A stretch of 64,000 bases of DNA from Rhyacophila brunnea (taxonomy: Eukaryota > Arthropoda > Insecta > Trichoptera > Rhyacophilidae): the NCBI GenBank assembly GCA_022495005.1, contig JAGYXB010001069.1:354133-418132 (forward strand), read 5' to 3'. The position numbers and the translations under genes were made by a program. Under the pieces are notes generated by a model, which did not search any database, was not told where the DNA came from, and was given only the letters and a program-made list of their open reading frames with translations. Within the stretch, counting starts at the first letter, position 1, and each line of letters starts with the position of its first letter. Shown here in pieces: positions 1 to 14,000 of the stretch.

Positions 1-1296
1 GGGTCAATAATTCCTTAGAAAAAAGCATTAAAACAGTTTTTATTTTCGTATTTTTTTTTAATTTCTCAACATAATCTCCTTGGAGCTCAATACACTTGGT
101 TAGACGTTTCTCAATTTTTTTTAAAACGTCAGAAAAATAAGTTTTCGGAAGGTCCTCAAAATAAGCATTTGTCCGATCGATGACTTCTTCATTTGAAAAA
201 AAACGTTGTCCACTTAGCCATTTTTTTAAGTTTGGGAAAAGGAAAAAGTCACTGGGGGCTAAATCTGGCGAATACGGTGGGTGGTCGACCAATTCGAACA
301 TCAATTCTTCAATTTTAGCCATTGATCGTAAACATGTGTGAACACGGGCATTGTCCTGATGAAAGAGGATTTTTTTCCTGTTTAAATGAGGCCGTTTTTC
401 TTCAATTTTGTTTTTTAGCTGGTCCAATAAAGATGCATAATAATCCCCTGTTATTGTTTTTCCTTTTTCCAAATAGTCAACGAAAATAATTTCACGTGCA
501 TCCCAAAATACAGTAGCCATAACCTTACCAGCTGATTTTACGGTTTTCGCCTTCTTTGGACATGGTTTGCCTTCGCAATCCACTGCTTTGACTGTTCTTT
601 CGTCTCGGGAGTATAGTGGTGTATCCATGTTTCATCTACAGTCACAAAGCGACGAAAAAATTCATCCGGATTGCGTTGCATGAGCGACAACAGGGCTTTA
701 GAGGCCACCACCCTATTGCGTTTATTGTCGACTGTGAGCAAACGCGGCACCCATCTTGCAGAAATATTTTTCATGCCCAATTTGTCATGTAAAATAGAAA
801 TGACGCTACCTTTTGAGATCCCTGTAACCTCAATTATCTCACTCAACTTTAATCTTCGGTCACTTAACACCATATCGTGGATTTTATTGATCATTTCTGG
901 TGTAGTCACCTCTACAGGACGTCCTGAGCGTGGTTCATCCTTTGTTGATGTACGACCACGTTTAAATTCATTTAACCAGTTATAAATAGTTGCAAGTGAA
1001 GGAGCAGATATGCCGTGAACTAAATCCAACTCATTTTTTATTTCCTTTGCTGTTAACCCTTTTATATTAAAATGTTTAATAACAGCTCTAAACTCAATTT
1101 TCTCCATTTTCCATTTTTCCATTTTCCACAAGCAAAATTTTTTTTTAAATGTACGAGAAACACACAACAACCCGACCAATCTGATTGAAACTTCGCAGCA
1201 TACTGAATCGGTAGTGCCGCTGCATGAAAACAAACCGCTTACAGTACTAGTCGCGCCACCTGTCGGCTTTTCTAAGGACTTATTGACCCACCCTCG
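1..1296 (-). mobile_element. mariner element, copy 1 (defective, cut by window edge)
   Basis: This is a mariner-type DNA transposon with the transposase on the minus strand, starting at the ATG at 1122. The window begins inside its terminal repeat, so only the first few bases (seen in copies 2 and 3 as CGAGG after the target TA) are missing. The other end is CCACCCTCG followed by TA at 1297. The protein opens with the paired helix-turn-helix region, with the linker GRTSTKDEPRSGRP, then the first catalytic motif TVDETW. It then loses frame after QWIAK near position 570. The last catalytic Asp motif, YSPDLAPSD, is readable in another frame near 270. A full mariner transposase is about 345 residues in one frame, so this copy cannot encode active enzyme. 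It is nearly identical to copies 2 and 3. Confidence 0.93.
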
Positions 1297-1298
1297 TA

Positions 1299-2646
1299 GT
1301 TAGAAGATTTGACATAAATCAGTCTGAGTCGATGCATTGCAGGATGAAGGCCCGCCCAGGTCCTTCCAATGCCTTGGAGTACAATATCCATATGTTAAAT
1401 AACTTAAAATGTATATGCAATCCAGCTTACATTGGAACGAAGTATGGGAGAGCTTACTTACTTCCCAATAGCAGTCGTTTAGTGCTTCTCGGTACATTAC
1501 AATGTGCAGTGGTTGTTCATTCGCCGAGCGATATATTCAGCCTACTGTCATTTCATCATTTCTGAAAAATCTATCAAAACTAAATATTTTTGACCTACTT
1601 CTTTTATCCATTACTTTTGTAGTCTTTTCTCATTATGCCCAACGCCCTATCCACACGACATTGCACTAGTTTTTTTTTAGAACTCTCTTACGTTAGGGAC
1701 CGCGTTTCACATAAAAATTAAGTATGTAGGTACTTGAAGTTTTAATATTTGATATTTTGGATAGTAGAATATTGTTTGCGGTTGCTACAAATGAAACTGA
1801 CCAATCTGTTGGCTGCTTCCCAGCGATGGCAATTAAAGTTTATCTTAATTTTAAATTGGCTCTACATTATGGTGTGGATTTTAACTGCCTCCTCGAGAGG
1901 TTTCTTAGCAGTTTTTTTTATGAGAAATGGTTATTACCAAAAGATGTTGAAGGAAATCATCTTCTATATAATATTGATGGAGTCTAATCATTATTAAAGT
2001 GAAGTATAAAAAAGACCCCATGTCTACCTGATTAGGTGAACTAAGTGCATTGCAGGTTCATTTAAAGAGAATTTCACACTTCTACTATGATATTTTTGCA
2101 GGGCAAATGAAATGACAATCCTTCATGATTAGTAGATAAGCACCCAATACTTCAACTAGTATTCTTATTTAGTTAAAAAATCTTGTAAAATCATCAAAGA
2201 AGTACACATAATATATAAAAAAGTGACGACCATTGCTTAAGTTATGAAATCAGAAATGCCAACTTAGTGGTATTTAAGTCTTTCACCGCTAAAGACGCGC
2301 TTGGCGCGTAGCCATATGATAGTACTTTCACTGCTGGCTAGTTAATTACCATATTTAATTATCATGCTAATTGGTTCACACCAGGCGTGTCTTTAGCAGT
2401 GACCGATTTGTGGTAATTAACTAGTCAGCAATGAATGAGTTAATATCCTAAGCAGTTTACCGCCAATTTATTTGATTATCCATTTGCTCCATCTATTGGC
2501 TCCTTGCACTGGATCCCTGACAAATGACAAAACTAAATGTGAATTTGCCAGATGCTGAGGTGAACTTACGATTTCTGGATTGAAAAGTTTTATACTTATC
2601 AGTAATCACACTATTTAGATTCTTGTTTCTGTTTATAATTTTCTAG
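1299..2646. other. no recognisable gene; one unassigned open stretch and a short inverted repeat
   Basis: No gene is recognised here. An open reading stretch of about 76 codons runs 1757-1987 on the plus strand without a good ATG and matches nothing I know. A loose inverted repeat flanks 2285-2403, with GCTAAAGACGCGC on the left and GCGTGTCTTTAGC on the right. It looks like a small decayed MITE. Confidence 0.4.
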
Positions 2647-2793
2647 AATACTCTGAAGACCCCAGTGTATACAACATCGTTGCGTAGAAATGCCATGGGC
2701 GTGGGACTCGTCTTTGAATCTAACCTTTGGACCAAGAAACACAACAGCCATTGGATATTACAAGGAGTCTGCCTGGTGATGAACACCGACTAA
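2647..2793 (+). CDS. possible terminal exon of a degenerate S1 serine-protease homologue
   Basis: After an acceptor-like sequence (pyrimidine-rich, ending TTTTCTAG at 2646) a 48-codon open frame runs to a TAA at 2791-2793. The peptide has the pattern NAMGVGLVFE followed 13 residues later by WILQGVCLV. In S1 serine proteases of the insect modular type, the active-site loop GDSGGGLVF is followed at similar spacing by a W/Y-x-L/I-x-G-V/I-V-S strand. On that reading the catalytic Ser loop has been replaced, so this would be a non-catalytic homologue or a decaying exon. A polyadenylation-like AATAAA lies downstream near 3173. Upstream exons were not found; they may lie left of the window. The assignment is tentative: the open frame is short and could be chance. 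Confidence 0.3.
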   Translation, partial: NTLKTPVYTTSLRRNAMGVGLVFESNLWTKKHNSHWILQGVCLVMNTD

Positions 2794-4175
2794 ACTCAAA
2801 ACTATATCTTGTCTTAAATCTTATTAACACAATTTGATTTAACTGTGTTATTGTTTATTTTACTAATTTTAATTATTGTTATAATATTATGAAGGCAAAA
2901 TATTATTTATGTTTAATTCCTTCGGATCAAAAACAATAGAGTCGACAATCTTTCTAATGCATATTAGGGTATCTACTAGTGATATAGGCATTAATTTATT
3001 TTCTATTTATTATTATGTAATTGACAATCTATAGACTATTTATGAAGCTGATTTTTCTTTAGGAATTGTGTTCTAGTCTGATATCAACAAAATTTTTGGT
3101 CAACAATGAAATTTATAATCGAATTAAGAGGTGTATTAAAATATTTTGTTTGATATGTGATATTAATGAACAAATAAAAAGGTGTGAATTAAATAATCGT
3201 ATTTTTATTTATTATTTTTTATTACAACAAACTACAAAGTAGAACTAATGCAGGTGAGAGGGTGTCCGTTAAAGCTGAAAGTCTGTTATATAAAAACACA
3301 AACAAAATATTGTTTATTCATCTTAGGGTGATATATCCAGGTGACACACCCGTTGTGGAGTGATGTTAATACAATCTCAATGCACTTTCTTTGGTAAACC
3401 TGTTTTGGTAAGTCTGCTGTTTTTTTTTATAATCAACTCTCTAAAATTATGAAAATGTGTGTAATATAGCTGAATTACGTTATCTGAAAAATAGTCGATA
3501 AATGTTATTTAATTTTATGTTGTTAATTTTATAATAACTTTATTTTTGGGTGTGTTGTTCCTTCTTCCTCGCTATCTTCACTGCCATCTTCAATTTCCAA
3601 GATCATAACTTCATCTGCTATTTAACTTTCAGTTATGAAAATTCACACTTGTTTTTCGAGATATTTTTCCATATGGAAAATCTCAAATAATGACTAAGTA
3701 ACCATCACAAAATGTCAAAACAGGCCACGATCAAATTAATTTACAAACATTCCAATACTGCCAATGCACCCAATATTATTTTTTCTATAGTTACCAATTC
3801 AACCACACTAAAAACATTTTGGAATCGTTATAAAATGCGATGATAAAACAGTCCAAAAACTAGTTCAAACTTTTTGCTTTCATAGTATTTGTTGTCTTAT
3901 ATCTAGGGTATGGAGTGCAGTACATAATAATTATTTCCTGGCGAACACTATTTCCACTGCACTTGACATCCACAAATTACAATAGAAATTTTCTATTTTC
4001 AGTGCAATCTTTCAGTATGGATCCACCTGTATAAGTTGTCCACTGAGTGAGGGCACCACATGGTGGTAACATTTGACATATCATTCAATACTTTTTATAC
4101 TTATATGGTCTTAGTTCTAAATTCAAATACTGGATGATTTATGATGGTATATATCTATACTTTTGATAGAAAGTA
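2794..4175. other. intergenic, nothing clear
   Basis: This is AT-rich sequence between the putative protease exon and the stop codon of the FANCB-like gene. It includes plausible 3' untranslated sequence for both: AATAAA on the plus strand near 3173, and on the minus strand near 3540. No repeat boundary or open frame was recognised. Confidence 0.35.
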
Positions 4176-5032
4176 TTAAAGTATTTCTTCCAAAATCTCA
4201 GTTTGCGACACCATGAACTGTTTCAATTTCAACCACAACTCTTCATAGGCATTGTTTCCTAAAGCGGCAACATTGATGCTCATAGTATCATTTTTATTTG
4301 AAGCTGTATTGATATTTAATTCAGACATGGCTTCCATGCACTTTTCTAAATACTGAGACACCTCTGACATCTGTTGGTAAAGATTCAAACGAAATTTTGA
4401 CAATGAATCGTTGTCTTTCATTTCTAAACTGTAGATGTCCATGTCTTCACTTTCGTTTTCATTGGCACATGTATTTAAAATTCCTTTTTTGAATTTGACA
4501 TTACTTTCGGCGGGAACAATTACACATCTTACAGGAATGAGCTCATACATAAGATTTACAAACATTATTAGTTGGGATTCGTTCATTGCTAATACAACGA
4601 TTTTATCCATATTAGAATTAGTATTATCAGCTTCTTTTACTATGTATACAATTGCACCGTGTAATATATTGAGGGGTGAAATTGCATGACACAGAACTCT
4701 ATGTAGATTATTGAATCTTCCAGAAAATTTTAAACTTTCAATCAAAACGTCTACTAGTTTCACTGGTGACACAGTTACATAGTGAATGTCCAATCGAACA
4801 GATAAACTTGTACATAATACTGCCAGGAGGTCAATGCGATCTGAAATGAAAACGGTATTTGATATTAATAACCAGATAATTCTTCGACTAATCTGGTCAT
4901 CCAGTAGTGCGAAGCTAATTGAACTATACACTCTTTTCAATGGTATATACAAGAACCTGCCATTTGGAAACATGCTCCCGCAGTTTGGAGAAACTAAAAA
5001 TACCATGAAGAAATCGGGATACTCCGATGATT
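4176..5032 (-). CDS. FANCB: FANCB-like, terminal exon
   Basis: This last coding exon encodes 284 residues and stops at TAA 4176-4178. An AAG acceptor at 5033-5034 gives the right phase (G joined to AA TCA TCG). The upstream CAG and TAG acceptors would cause a stop, so this weak acceptor is the only in-frame choice and is worth confirming by RNA. The peptide contains GRFLYIPLKRVYSSISFAL, a helix ending VSPVKLVDVLIESLKFS, the block VVLAMNESQLIMFVNLMYEL followed by IPVRCVIVP, and a C-terminal helical tail from LSKFRLNLYQQMSEVSQYLE to the end. Each has a counterpart in the same order in vertebrate FANCB. Confidence 0.8.
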
Positions 5033-8000
5033 CTTCAAACTACAAATGCGGTGCCGAGAAAACTGCGGGAAGATGTAAAATTGCTTGATATTATTCTCAC
5101 TACCAGTTCATTGTCGTTCATACGGCGCACATGACAGCCATCATTGCAAACTTATAACGATTGCCTGTGACATTGTCATTTGATAAACGGAATGAAGAAA
5201 TACACTGATTCGATTTGAATTTTTCTAAATCAATGAAATAGACAACGGTTGGATCTGGGTGCACACCCCTCTACCTGCACCTCACCTCACCACTCCGCCG
5301 CTGCTATTTGACCACTTTATCTAATCCGCTATTTTCGAGTAGTTTAACTTTGTAACTTTGAAAGCTTTTGGGATATCGAGATGAAAATCTACTAGATTGC
5401 TACAAGTTTCATCAATATTGGTCCAGTAGTTTTTGACATGTAACCGAACAAACGAATGTGTGGATTGAAGGTTGTACGGTGAACCGATGTTTGAAGTACC
5501 AGAAGAAGTTGAAACTCCATTAAATCATCAATATTGGTCCATTAGTATAATTTTGAACAAACGAATGTATGGATTGAAGTTTGTATGGGGAATCGATGTT
5601 TGAAGTACCAGAAGAAGTTGAAACTCCATTAAATCATCAATATTGGTCCATTAGTATAATTGTATTAAGTAGTTTGGAAGTATAGATATAAATGAAAATA
5701 AAAGTAAAACAAAAATGAATTATTACCAAATTGTTCCGTATTTAAAATAGGATCCATTTTTGAATTCACAATATCGGATGCTTTTAGTTCAATCATTGGC
5801 AATGGAATACAATAAGTCTTTTCTTCAAACTTATATCTCACCGCAGCATTCAATTTCATACGGCTACAAAGTTCAAATGTAGGCAAGTGTGAAACTGCAA
5901 CCATAGTGACGACCATTTTTCCAACTAAGTCTTCCCGTCTCTTTAACAACCAAAATGGCGGCGTAGTATCATCACTTGTATAGACTTTGGTGTCGTATGT
6001 AAATATGGAATCTTCGGATTTCAGTAATAGCTCCAAGTTTTCTATCGATCTGAAATCGTAAAATGAAAAATAATTAGTACATTTACTCCAGCTGGAAATC
6101 ACAAAGTGATTCGCGTTTGACATTATTTTGAATGCATACATCAGTATTTTTCAAGCTTTTTATTAAAGTGGCACACTTGACCCTCTGCCAAACTTCAATA
6201 ATACACAAAGTATCGACACAATAATAATTAAATATGATGCACCTATTAATTCCTTTTTGAACTCAGGTGGGTGTTGTAGAGTCCTTCATTCGGGCATTTT
6301 GATGTTTGGGGATTGAGAGACATTGTAACGGACACAAATTGATAAAACAGATGATTATTTTATAATTCCGCGCAGAATTATGTTTTATTACACTAAAGCA
6401 TGGACAAGCATTCGACTTATTACAATTACAATTGAAGAGGTCTTAGATTAGGCACTACAATATCGTTATTTTTTTTGGGCTGATTTATTCAGGTACCTTG
6501 TGGTATTCACTTAGGTTTCACGGATCACTTGTTATTTATTTCACTCTTGCGTGGTAGGGGTGGGTTATACGATTATTTATTAACACGGGAACACTGCGAG
6601 AGATATACTGATTTGCAAAATCGAGACGGGTGGCGTTTACGTTTTTCCACAAGACAAAGGGGGCGCAAGCGACGTGTCTCCCAGTTTCGCGGGCGAAATC
6701 GTACTACAAGAATTATTTTCGTCTACCCACTCGTAAGATGCGGGAGAGGGGCTGGCGGGGTTCTTCATAAATTTCGAACAAATGTAAACTGCCTTTCTCT
6801 TTGATTTTTTAAAAAGGACTCAATAAGGGGCGATATAAGTGGGGTGTGGGGCGGGTTACTTGTTAAAGCTTCGAAACCTTAAAGGCTCGATGTCTCCCCG
6901 GTCGGAGTCCTTTCCAAGAAATTCTCGGTTTGGAGGCGTATGGAAATGAATGCGCTTTTGTTTTTGGCAGATCTCGTTTACGAAATATTGTTTTAGTGAT
7001 GGGACGATAGTCGTTGTTTTATGTAAGGTTCCTGAGGTGGGATTGGCGACGTCTCTTCGCGAGAGGTTGTATTTGGTATCAGTATATAAACAAAGTGAAA
7101 TTCACTTTGCAGTTGCAAGGGAAGCGACGGACCGAACTTGACTCATACCACATGACACTCTCACATAAAATTTCCGTAATGTTAAAGTGTACACATCATT
7201 AGTAGAACAAATCAATGAGTAATATGCACATCTACAATAATAATCTTTATAGAAATGTAGGATAATATGTATTGGAGTATTACACGTTAAGATTATTTTT
7301 AATTATGTATCTATGTCTTTCCCAACAGTTTCGTCAGCGTTGGGACTAAGGGAACAGGATTCAAATCACTCTGAATATAGATAAAAAAGAAAATTCCGGC
7401 GAACAGTTGATCAATATAAACTGTTAAAGCCTCCGCACACATACCACCGAACACGACCACAGCTCAGCCACTAGTGGACGCGTTCAGCTGCTGTATAATT
7501 CTTCAATGAGTTTCAATGAACGCTCCGCACTCTAGGAGCTCTAGTGGACACGTTCGGCTTGCAAGCTATGGCAGACACTGGTGCACGGTGCTAACAGTCG
7601 ACACTAGTGGATGAGTGTTTGCGCATACTAGGTAGAAACACCGGCATCTATCTGTAAGACGAATGCAATCAACTAGTGGCCGCCACACTTGCCTCAACCC
7701 AGTCGCTTATAGCCGCCACCAACGGCTCGACCCGACCACTAATGGCGGCCACTAGTGGTCGCATTCGGTGGCTATGTGTGCGGTGGGGCTTATTCTCTGA
7801 AAAATCTACTCTTGGAAAAGATATAAAATTGTGAAAAGCAAACATAATATCTTATCTATAAAATAAAGAAAAGGGTAATTTATCAATTTTGTTACTAAGA
7901 AGAACATATTATCGGCTTCTACAGACAGAGTGGTATTATCAGACTTTTTACGAAGAAAAGTTGTTAGCCGTTTCGTCCATCAAACAAACATTGAAAAAGT

Positions 8001-11000
8001 GATGGGAATCAAACCCGCACACATGGCTTCACTACTTTCTGCCTATACTCCACTGTTGGGAATAATTGAGATGCTGAGGATTAAACTAGTACAAGTGACA
8101 TATAACTAAAAAACGAGAGGAAGGCTTTCACAATACCACGTACCCCATGTACCTAACTGCTTTGTATGAAAAGTTGTATGCATTTTATTACTAAACAATT
8201 TAGCCACCTATAACATACTGTCATTTCCCTCCATTTTCGTAAGTACTTTGCTTCGTTTTATGGATTTTCGTCTGGATTTAGGACTTGGAGGTGGACAAAT
8301 AACACACCGGAATCGTGGTGGAAACGGCAAGGTATATTCACGTTAATATATTCTAAATGGTTACATTTTTATACAAATTCTTTTCAATTTAATTTTGACG
8401 GATAGCGAGGTTAACACTGCTCACTGTGTTGCTGTTAAAAATGCTTCCCCCACTAAAACAAACGGTCGCTTACGAGCCGTACAAATGCGGCGTTGCCATT
8501 TGTATTTTTTTTAACGGCATTCAGACAATGTTGCCGGTTTTAACATTATTATATTTAACATTATTTAATTATTTTCGCAATCATCCCTTACTATTTGTTG
8601 ATTTGATATCGATTTGGGCCTCTCCAGGGTCACAGAGACATCCCCAAATGGGGGCCATTTAGGAATGTAACAATACCTAATTACATTGAAATTAACTAAT
8701 ATGACTCATGTGACTAGGGAACTAAGAAATAATGGGAACTGAAATATTTAACGGGTGTGGAGAAACAGGCTACCGATCTCGAGTGTAGAAGAATTTGGGA
8801 TAAACTTTAACACGTGTAAAGAATACGCTTGTCGATCGTTCTGACAACTGCTCTCGTTTTATGCACTGACGCTCATTCAATATTGGTGAATTTGAAGTTG
8901 CAACACACACTATTGCACGTCTATAATGTGTGGTTCATTTTTTCGTAGGACACTCGTAAAATGTAGTGAATTGGGGAATAGCCTATCGGAATTCTATTTA
9001 TTAATCTGTTCTGCGCATATGACTAAACCGTTTTTCAAAATTTTCTTAAAATTGGTAACTAACTTTTGTGGTTTGAATCGAGGTACGAATAATAAGTATT
9101 TATTTTGATTCGTAGCCGACATCTGGTTCTCTCCAAATTTTAGTCTTAACATACTTGCACTTGCTAATAACTTAATAATGAATATTAAAAAAAAGCAATT
9201 GTGCCTGTTATATCCTCTGCACCTCAATTCTAATCTAAAAGACAGGTGTAAATGAGTGTACCTGATGTAAATATGGTAGACTGAATAGTTTTAAAATACA
9301 AAGAAATGATATTTTTAAAAAATGTTAATATTTACAGAATCATTGATTGAACATCTGTGTTCTACTTTGTTTGGTTAATAAATAAATGTATATGTACTTA
9401 TATCAGTGAAGTGCTTTCAGTGTGTCAAATATTGTATTCACCCAAATGTGTGTATTTAAAAAAATAGTTTTATCATATTTACTCTGTTGAAATTAAGTTT
9501 ATTTGTATCCAGTGCATTATTATCACAGAAAAACGCAAATATGTAACAGTGGCAAAGGTGACGGTAGGCTGTTTAAGATCTGACATAAAATAGTGCACAC
9601 TAAACTTTGTCAGTCAAACATATTTGTTTTCATATCAAAGCGAACGGAAAGATACTTCCACATCAATTTTATATCGGCAGCCAAAAGAAATACATTTAAC
9701 ACATAATCACATAAAACACTGAGAAATATATGCATAGGTAATGGAAATAAAGTAACAGACTTAAAACCAGAACACGAGCCGCCATTTTGTTTTCAAGGCT
9801 GCGAATAGAAGAAGATATAATAAATCCGTTACCAACACAATCATACGGACAATCGTTTGATTCTAAAATTGAACTACGAGGGTGGGTCAATAATTCCTTA
9901 GAAAAAAGCATTAAAACAGGTTTTATTTTTGTATTTTTTTTTTATTTCTCAACATAATTTCCTTGGAGCTCAATACACTTGGTTAGACGTTTCTCATTTT
10001 TTTTTAAACCGTCAGAAAAATAAGTTTTCGGAAGGTCCTCAAAATAAGCATTTGTCCGATCGATGACTTCTTCATTTGAAAAAAAACGTTGTCCACTTAG
10101 CCATTTTTTTAAGTTTGGGAAAAGGAAAAAGTCACTGGGGGCTAAATCTGGCGAATACGGTGGGTGGTCGACCAAATTCGAACTTCAATTCTTCAATTTT
10201 AGCCATTGATCGTAAACATGTGTGAACACGGGCATTGTCCTGATGAAAGAGGATTTTTTCCTGTTTAAATGAGGCCGTTTTTCTTCAATTTTGTTTTTAA
10301 GCTGGTCCAATAAAGATGCATAATAATCCCCTGTTATTGTTTTTCCTTTTTCCAAATAGTCAACGAAAATAATTCCACGTGCATCCCCAAATACAGTAGC
10401 CATAACCTTACCAGCTGATTTTACGGTTTTCGCCTTCTTTGGACATGGTTCGCTTTTTGCAATCCACTGCTTTGACTGTTCTTTCATCTCGGGAGTATAG
10501 TGGTGTATCCATGTTTCATCTACAGTCACAAAGCGACGAAAAATTCATCCGGATTGCGTTGCATGAGCGACAACAGGGCTTTAGAGGCCACCACCCTACT
10601 GCGTTTATTGTCGACTGTGAGCAAACGCAGCACCCATCTTGCAGAAATATTTTTCATGCCCAATTTGTCATGTAAAATAGAAATGACGCTACCTTTTGAG
10701 ATCCCTGTAGCCTCAATTATCTCACTCAACATTAATCTTCGGTCACTTAACACCATATCGTGGATTTTATTGATCATTTCTGGTGTAGTCACCTCTACAG
10801 GGCGTCCTGAGCGTGGTTCATCCTTTGTTGATGTACGACCACGTTTAAATTCATTTAACCAGTTATAAATAGTTGCAAGTGAAGGAGCAGATATGCCGTG
10901 AACTAAATCTAACTCATTTTTTATTTCCTTTGCTGTTAACCCTTTTATGTTAAAATGTTTAATAACAGCTCTAAACTCAATTTTCTCCATTTTCCATTTT

Positions 11001-14000
11001 TCCATTTTCTACAAGCAATTTTTTTTTTAAATGTACGAGAAACACACAACAACCCGACCAATCTGATTGAAACTTCGCAGCATACTGAATCGGTAGTGCC
11101 GCTGCATGAAAACAAACCGCTTGCAGTACTAGTCGCGCCACCTGTCGGCTTTTCTAAGGACTTATTGACCCACCCTCGTACCTTCGAAATTTATAATAAG
11201 GAATATGTATAAGACTCCTTCTAAATTCTAGATATTATCCAAACTCTTTCATCGGGCAATATTGTATATTTACTAATCTTCTTCTTCGGTCATATCCGCC
11301 CCTTAGTTGGAGCATATGGACACTCAGCGGCGTGTCCAAAAATCCCTATCACTAGCCAGTCTTCTTGCGTCATTTCAGGTCATACCAGCATCCTGTAGCT
11401 CCACCGTATACGGTCTATAGATAGTATTTAGCAGCCTTCCAGAATGCCGAAATCCGGTTGGCTTGAAGAACAAGCAAGGCAGGTTGATGTTCTCTTCTAG
11501 CATCCGCAGCACGTGGCCGAGCCATGTCCAACGTCGCCTCTTCACTCGCACCATGATGAGAGGCTGCTTGGTGCATTCTTTTATCTCCATATCCGTCGCA
11601 AACATCTGTTTTCAAAGCTCAGTATACGGTTGCTTTGAGTCTTCGCAAAGTGCCATGATTCGCTACTGTAAAGCGACACCGTCAGAATGCAAGCGCGGCA
11701 TTACTAATATATATCAAATATTATTATTATCCACATACTTTTGTACGCTACTGTAGTATATAAATGCATAAAAATAAACAATAATAAATTCCAAGGTAAC
11801 CATAAGCAATGATCATTTATTTTACAAGTCGATTGTACCAATATTTTTGTGTAACATCATTTATATTTACAATTAAAAATCATTATAGAATACTAATCAA
11901 GTAAATGATTATTATAATGTGATTTATGTATAATATAGTACGTAGGCAAATTTTGGTTTACTACATAATAATATTATATTAATATCATTTGATCTGATTT
12001 TATGCGAGGAAATCAGTGTAAAGTTATAAAGCATGTACTCTACTAAGTTTTATAATAAGTATTAAATGGCACAGTTTCTGTTGGAAAATTAAATGTGACT
12101 GAGTGTTAATAAGAATCAATATTATGCTGTTAGTCTACAGTAAATTGACTGGAAACTTTCCGATAGATAGGTTTGTCGTGACTCTTTGTGTATCGTTAAT
12201 TTGTATGATTGTGTTGGTGAGCATTGCAATGCTAAAACAACCAAAACCACTTGAAGAAATTTACAATTCTGAGGAGATTGATTATGATGTGAGTATTCCC
12301 AAAACCACTTGAAGAAATTTACAATTCTGAGGAGATTGATTATGATGTGAGTATTCTTTAATGTCTATAGCAGTGGTTTCCAAACTTTATGTTACTACGC
12401 CTCCCCTTTTGAAAAAAACTAATATTGGCGCCTCCCCCTCTATTTCATTATATAATATAGAAACCTTTTTAAATAATCAACAATGTACTAATACAAAAAT
12501 GAAAAAAAATAAATAAGGTTTTACTAAGTACTTTATATCCATTTTTAAATTAATTTGTTTTTCATGCGATGAATGTGCTTGTTTATCGATTCTCGAGATC
12601 AGGATCTTTCAACCACATATTTAAAATATTTAATAGTTCTGAAACAACAGGGCCGCAGGCGACATTTTTACTATTAGGTAATAAAATAATGTTAAAAATG
12701 CATTATGAAACTAACCAAGAACTCAGTAAATAGATTTTTGTTTTCGTCAATATATATCTGGCGTAGAAATAATAATTTAAATGTGGATAATTTTGATTTC
12801 CAAAGTTCCAAATTTTTATGAATGCCTTCACTTTGTCTTTTTAAATCAGTGAATGCATTAGTGGTCCTTGCATTGATTTATTCACTCATTTTTTTTTTAA
12901 CAAAATTATCGTTCCTTAACAAACTTGCGTCAAATTTCAACATTATGATTTGACCCTTTTATTCAGACTTAATTTTTTCACGAGATAGCCAGCGCGCTTC
13001 ACAATAGTGTAGACTAAGTGAGGTATTGTAAAATTTGTCTCCATATTTTCAGACAGGTTTGCAAACAACCTATTATACTTTTATGGGACTGTTTTTTTGT
13101 ATAGTTTATAACTAGCGGCCGTTTTATAAACTATGCATTTGCAAACTGCAAACCTGTGGCTTCATTAATTTTTTCTTCAATTTTAAATAAATTCAACATC
13201 TACATATTCAAATAAATATTTGTCACGTCACTTTCACTGTATGAAAATATGGATTCTGGTTTTAAGTGAATTGTGTTAAACTTTTCGCGCCTCCCTTAGC
13301 AACACTCAACGCCTCCCAGTTTAGAAATCGCTGGTCTATATGAGAAAACCTACATAAGCGGTTGTCCATATATGACAGTGGTGAAGGGTAGAGGTAGGCT
13401 GTTAAGATCCAACATAAATAGTCCACAATAAACTCTGTCAGTCATACGTATTTGTTTTCATTGAACAAAGTCTACAATGTACAGATGGTGTTGGTTAGTT
13501 TTTTAAAATGTTGCGAAAACCAAGCCATAATAGATAATAGTCAAAAATAATCGTCTCTATAAAATAATATTTTTTATCTACTATGGTTTGGTTAGGCGGG
13601 GCTTAATGAATTTAAAAAAAACTAACCAACAACATGTGTAATATGTATTCTTAATTTAACGAAAAAAAATAAGTATAAATGGAAAAGCGTGCACTATTTT
13701 GTTGAATCGTCCATAACATACCATTATGGTTTGGCTTAGGCAAGGTTTAATTGATTTTTAAAAACTAACCAGCACCATCCGTTAATTGTAGTCTTAGTTC
13801 AATAAAAACAAATACGAATGACTGACAAAGTTTAATGTGCACTATGTGTGTCGGATCTTAACAGCCTACCTCCACCCTTTGCTACTGATATTATGATGTC
13901 ACACCCTAATAGGGTATGGTGGAGTGGGTTGTAGATAATGTGTCATCACAAAACCAACAAAATAGGTTTCCTTAAGAACAATCAATTTATTGTTTAACAA

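Noticed and set aside
671..985. Plus-strand open frames over the mariner copies (also near 10500-10868 and 18463-18675)
   Set aside because: They are antisense shadows of the transposase; the repeated near-identity follows the transposon, and the conserved motifs are on the minus strand.
5727..6141. FANCB-like start at the Met near 6141
   Set aside because: The open frame extends into the intron, but the phase of the upstream exon and the acceptor TTTACGATTTCAG at 6050 show that the exon begins at 6049.
12103..12123. Upstream GTG start for the sulfotransferase
   Set aside because: Eukaryotic initiation favours the first ATG after the in-frame stop, which is at 12124, and the extra seven residues add no feature.
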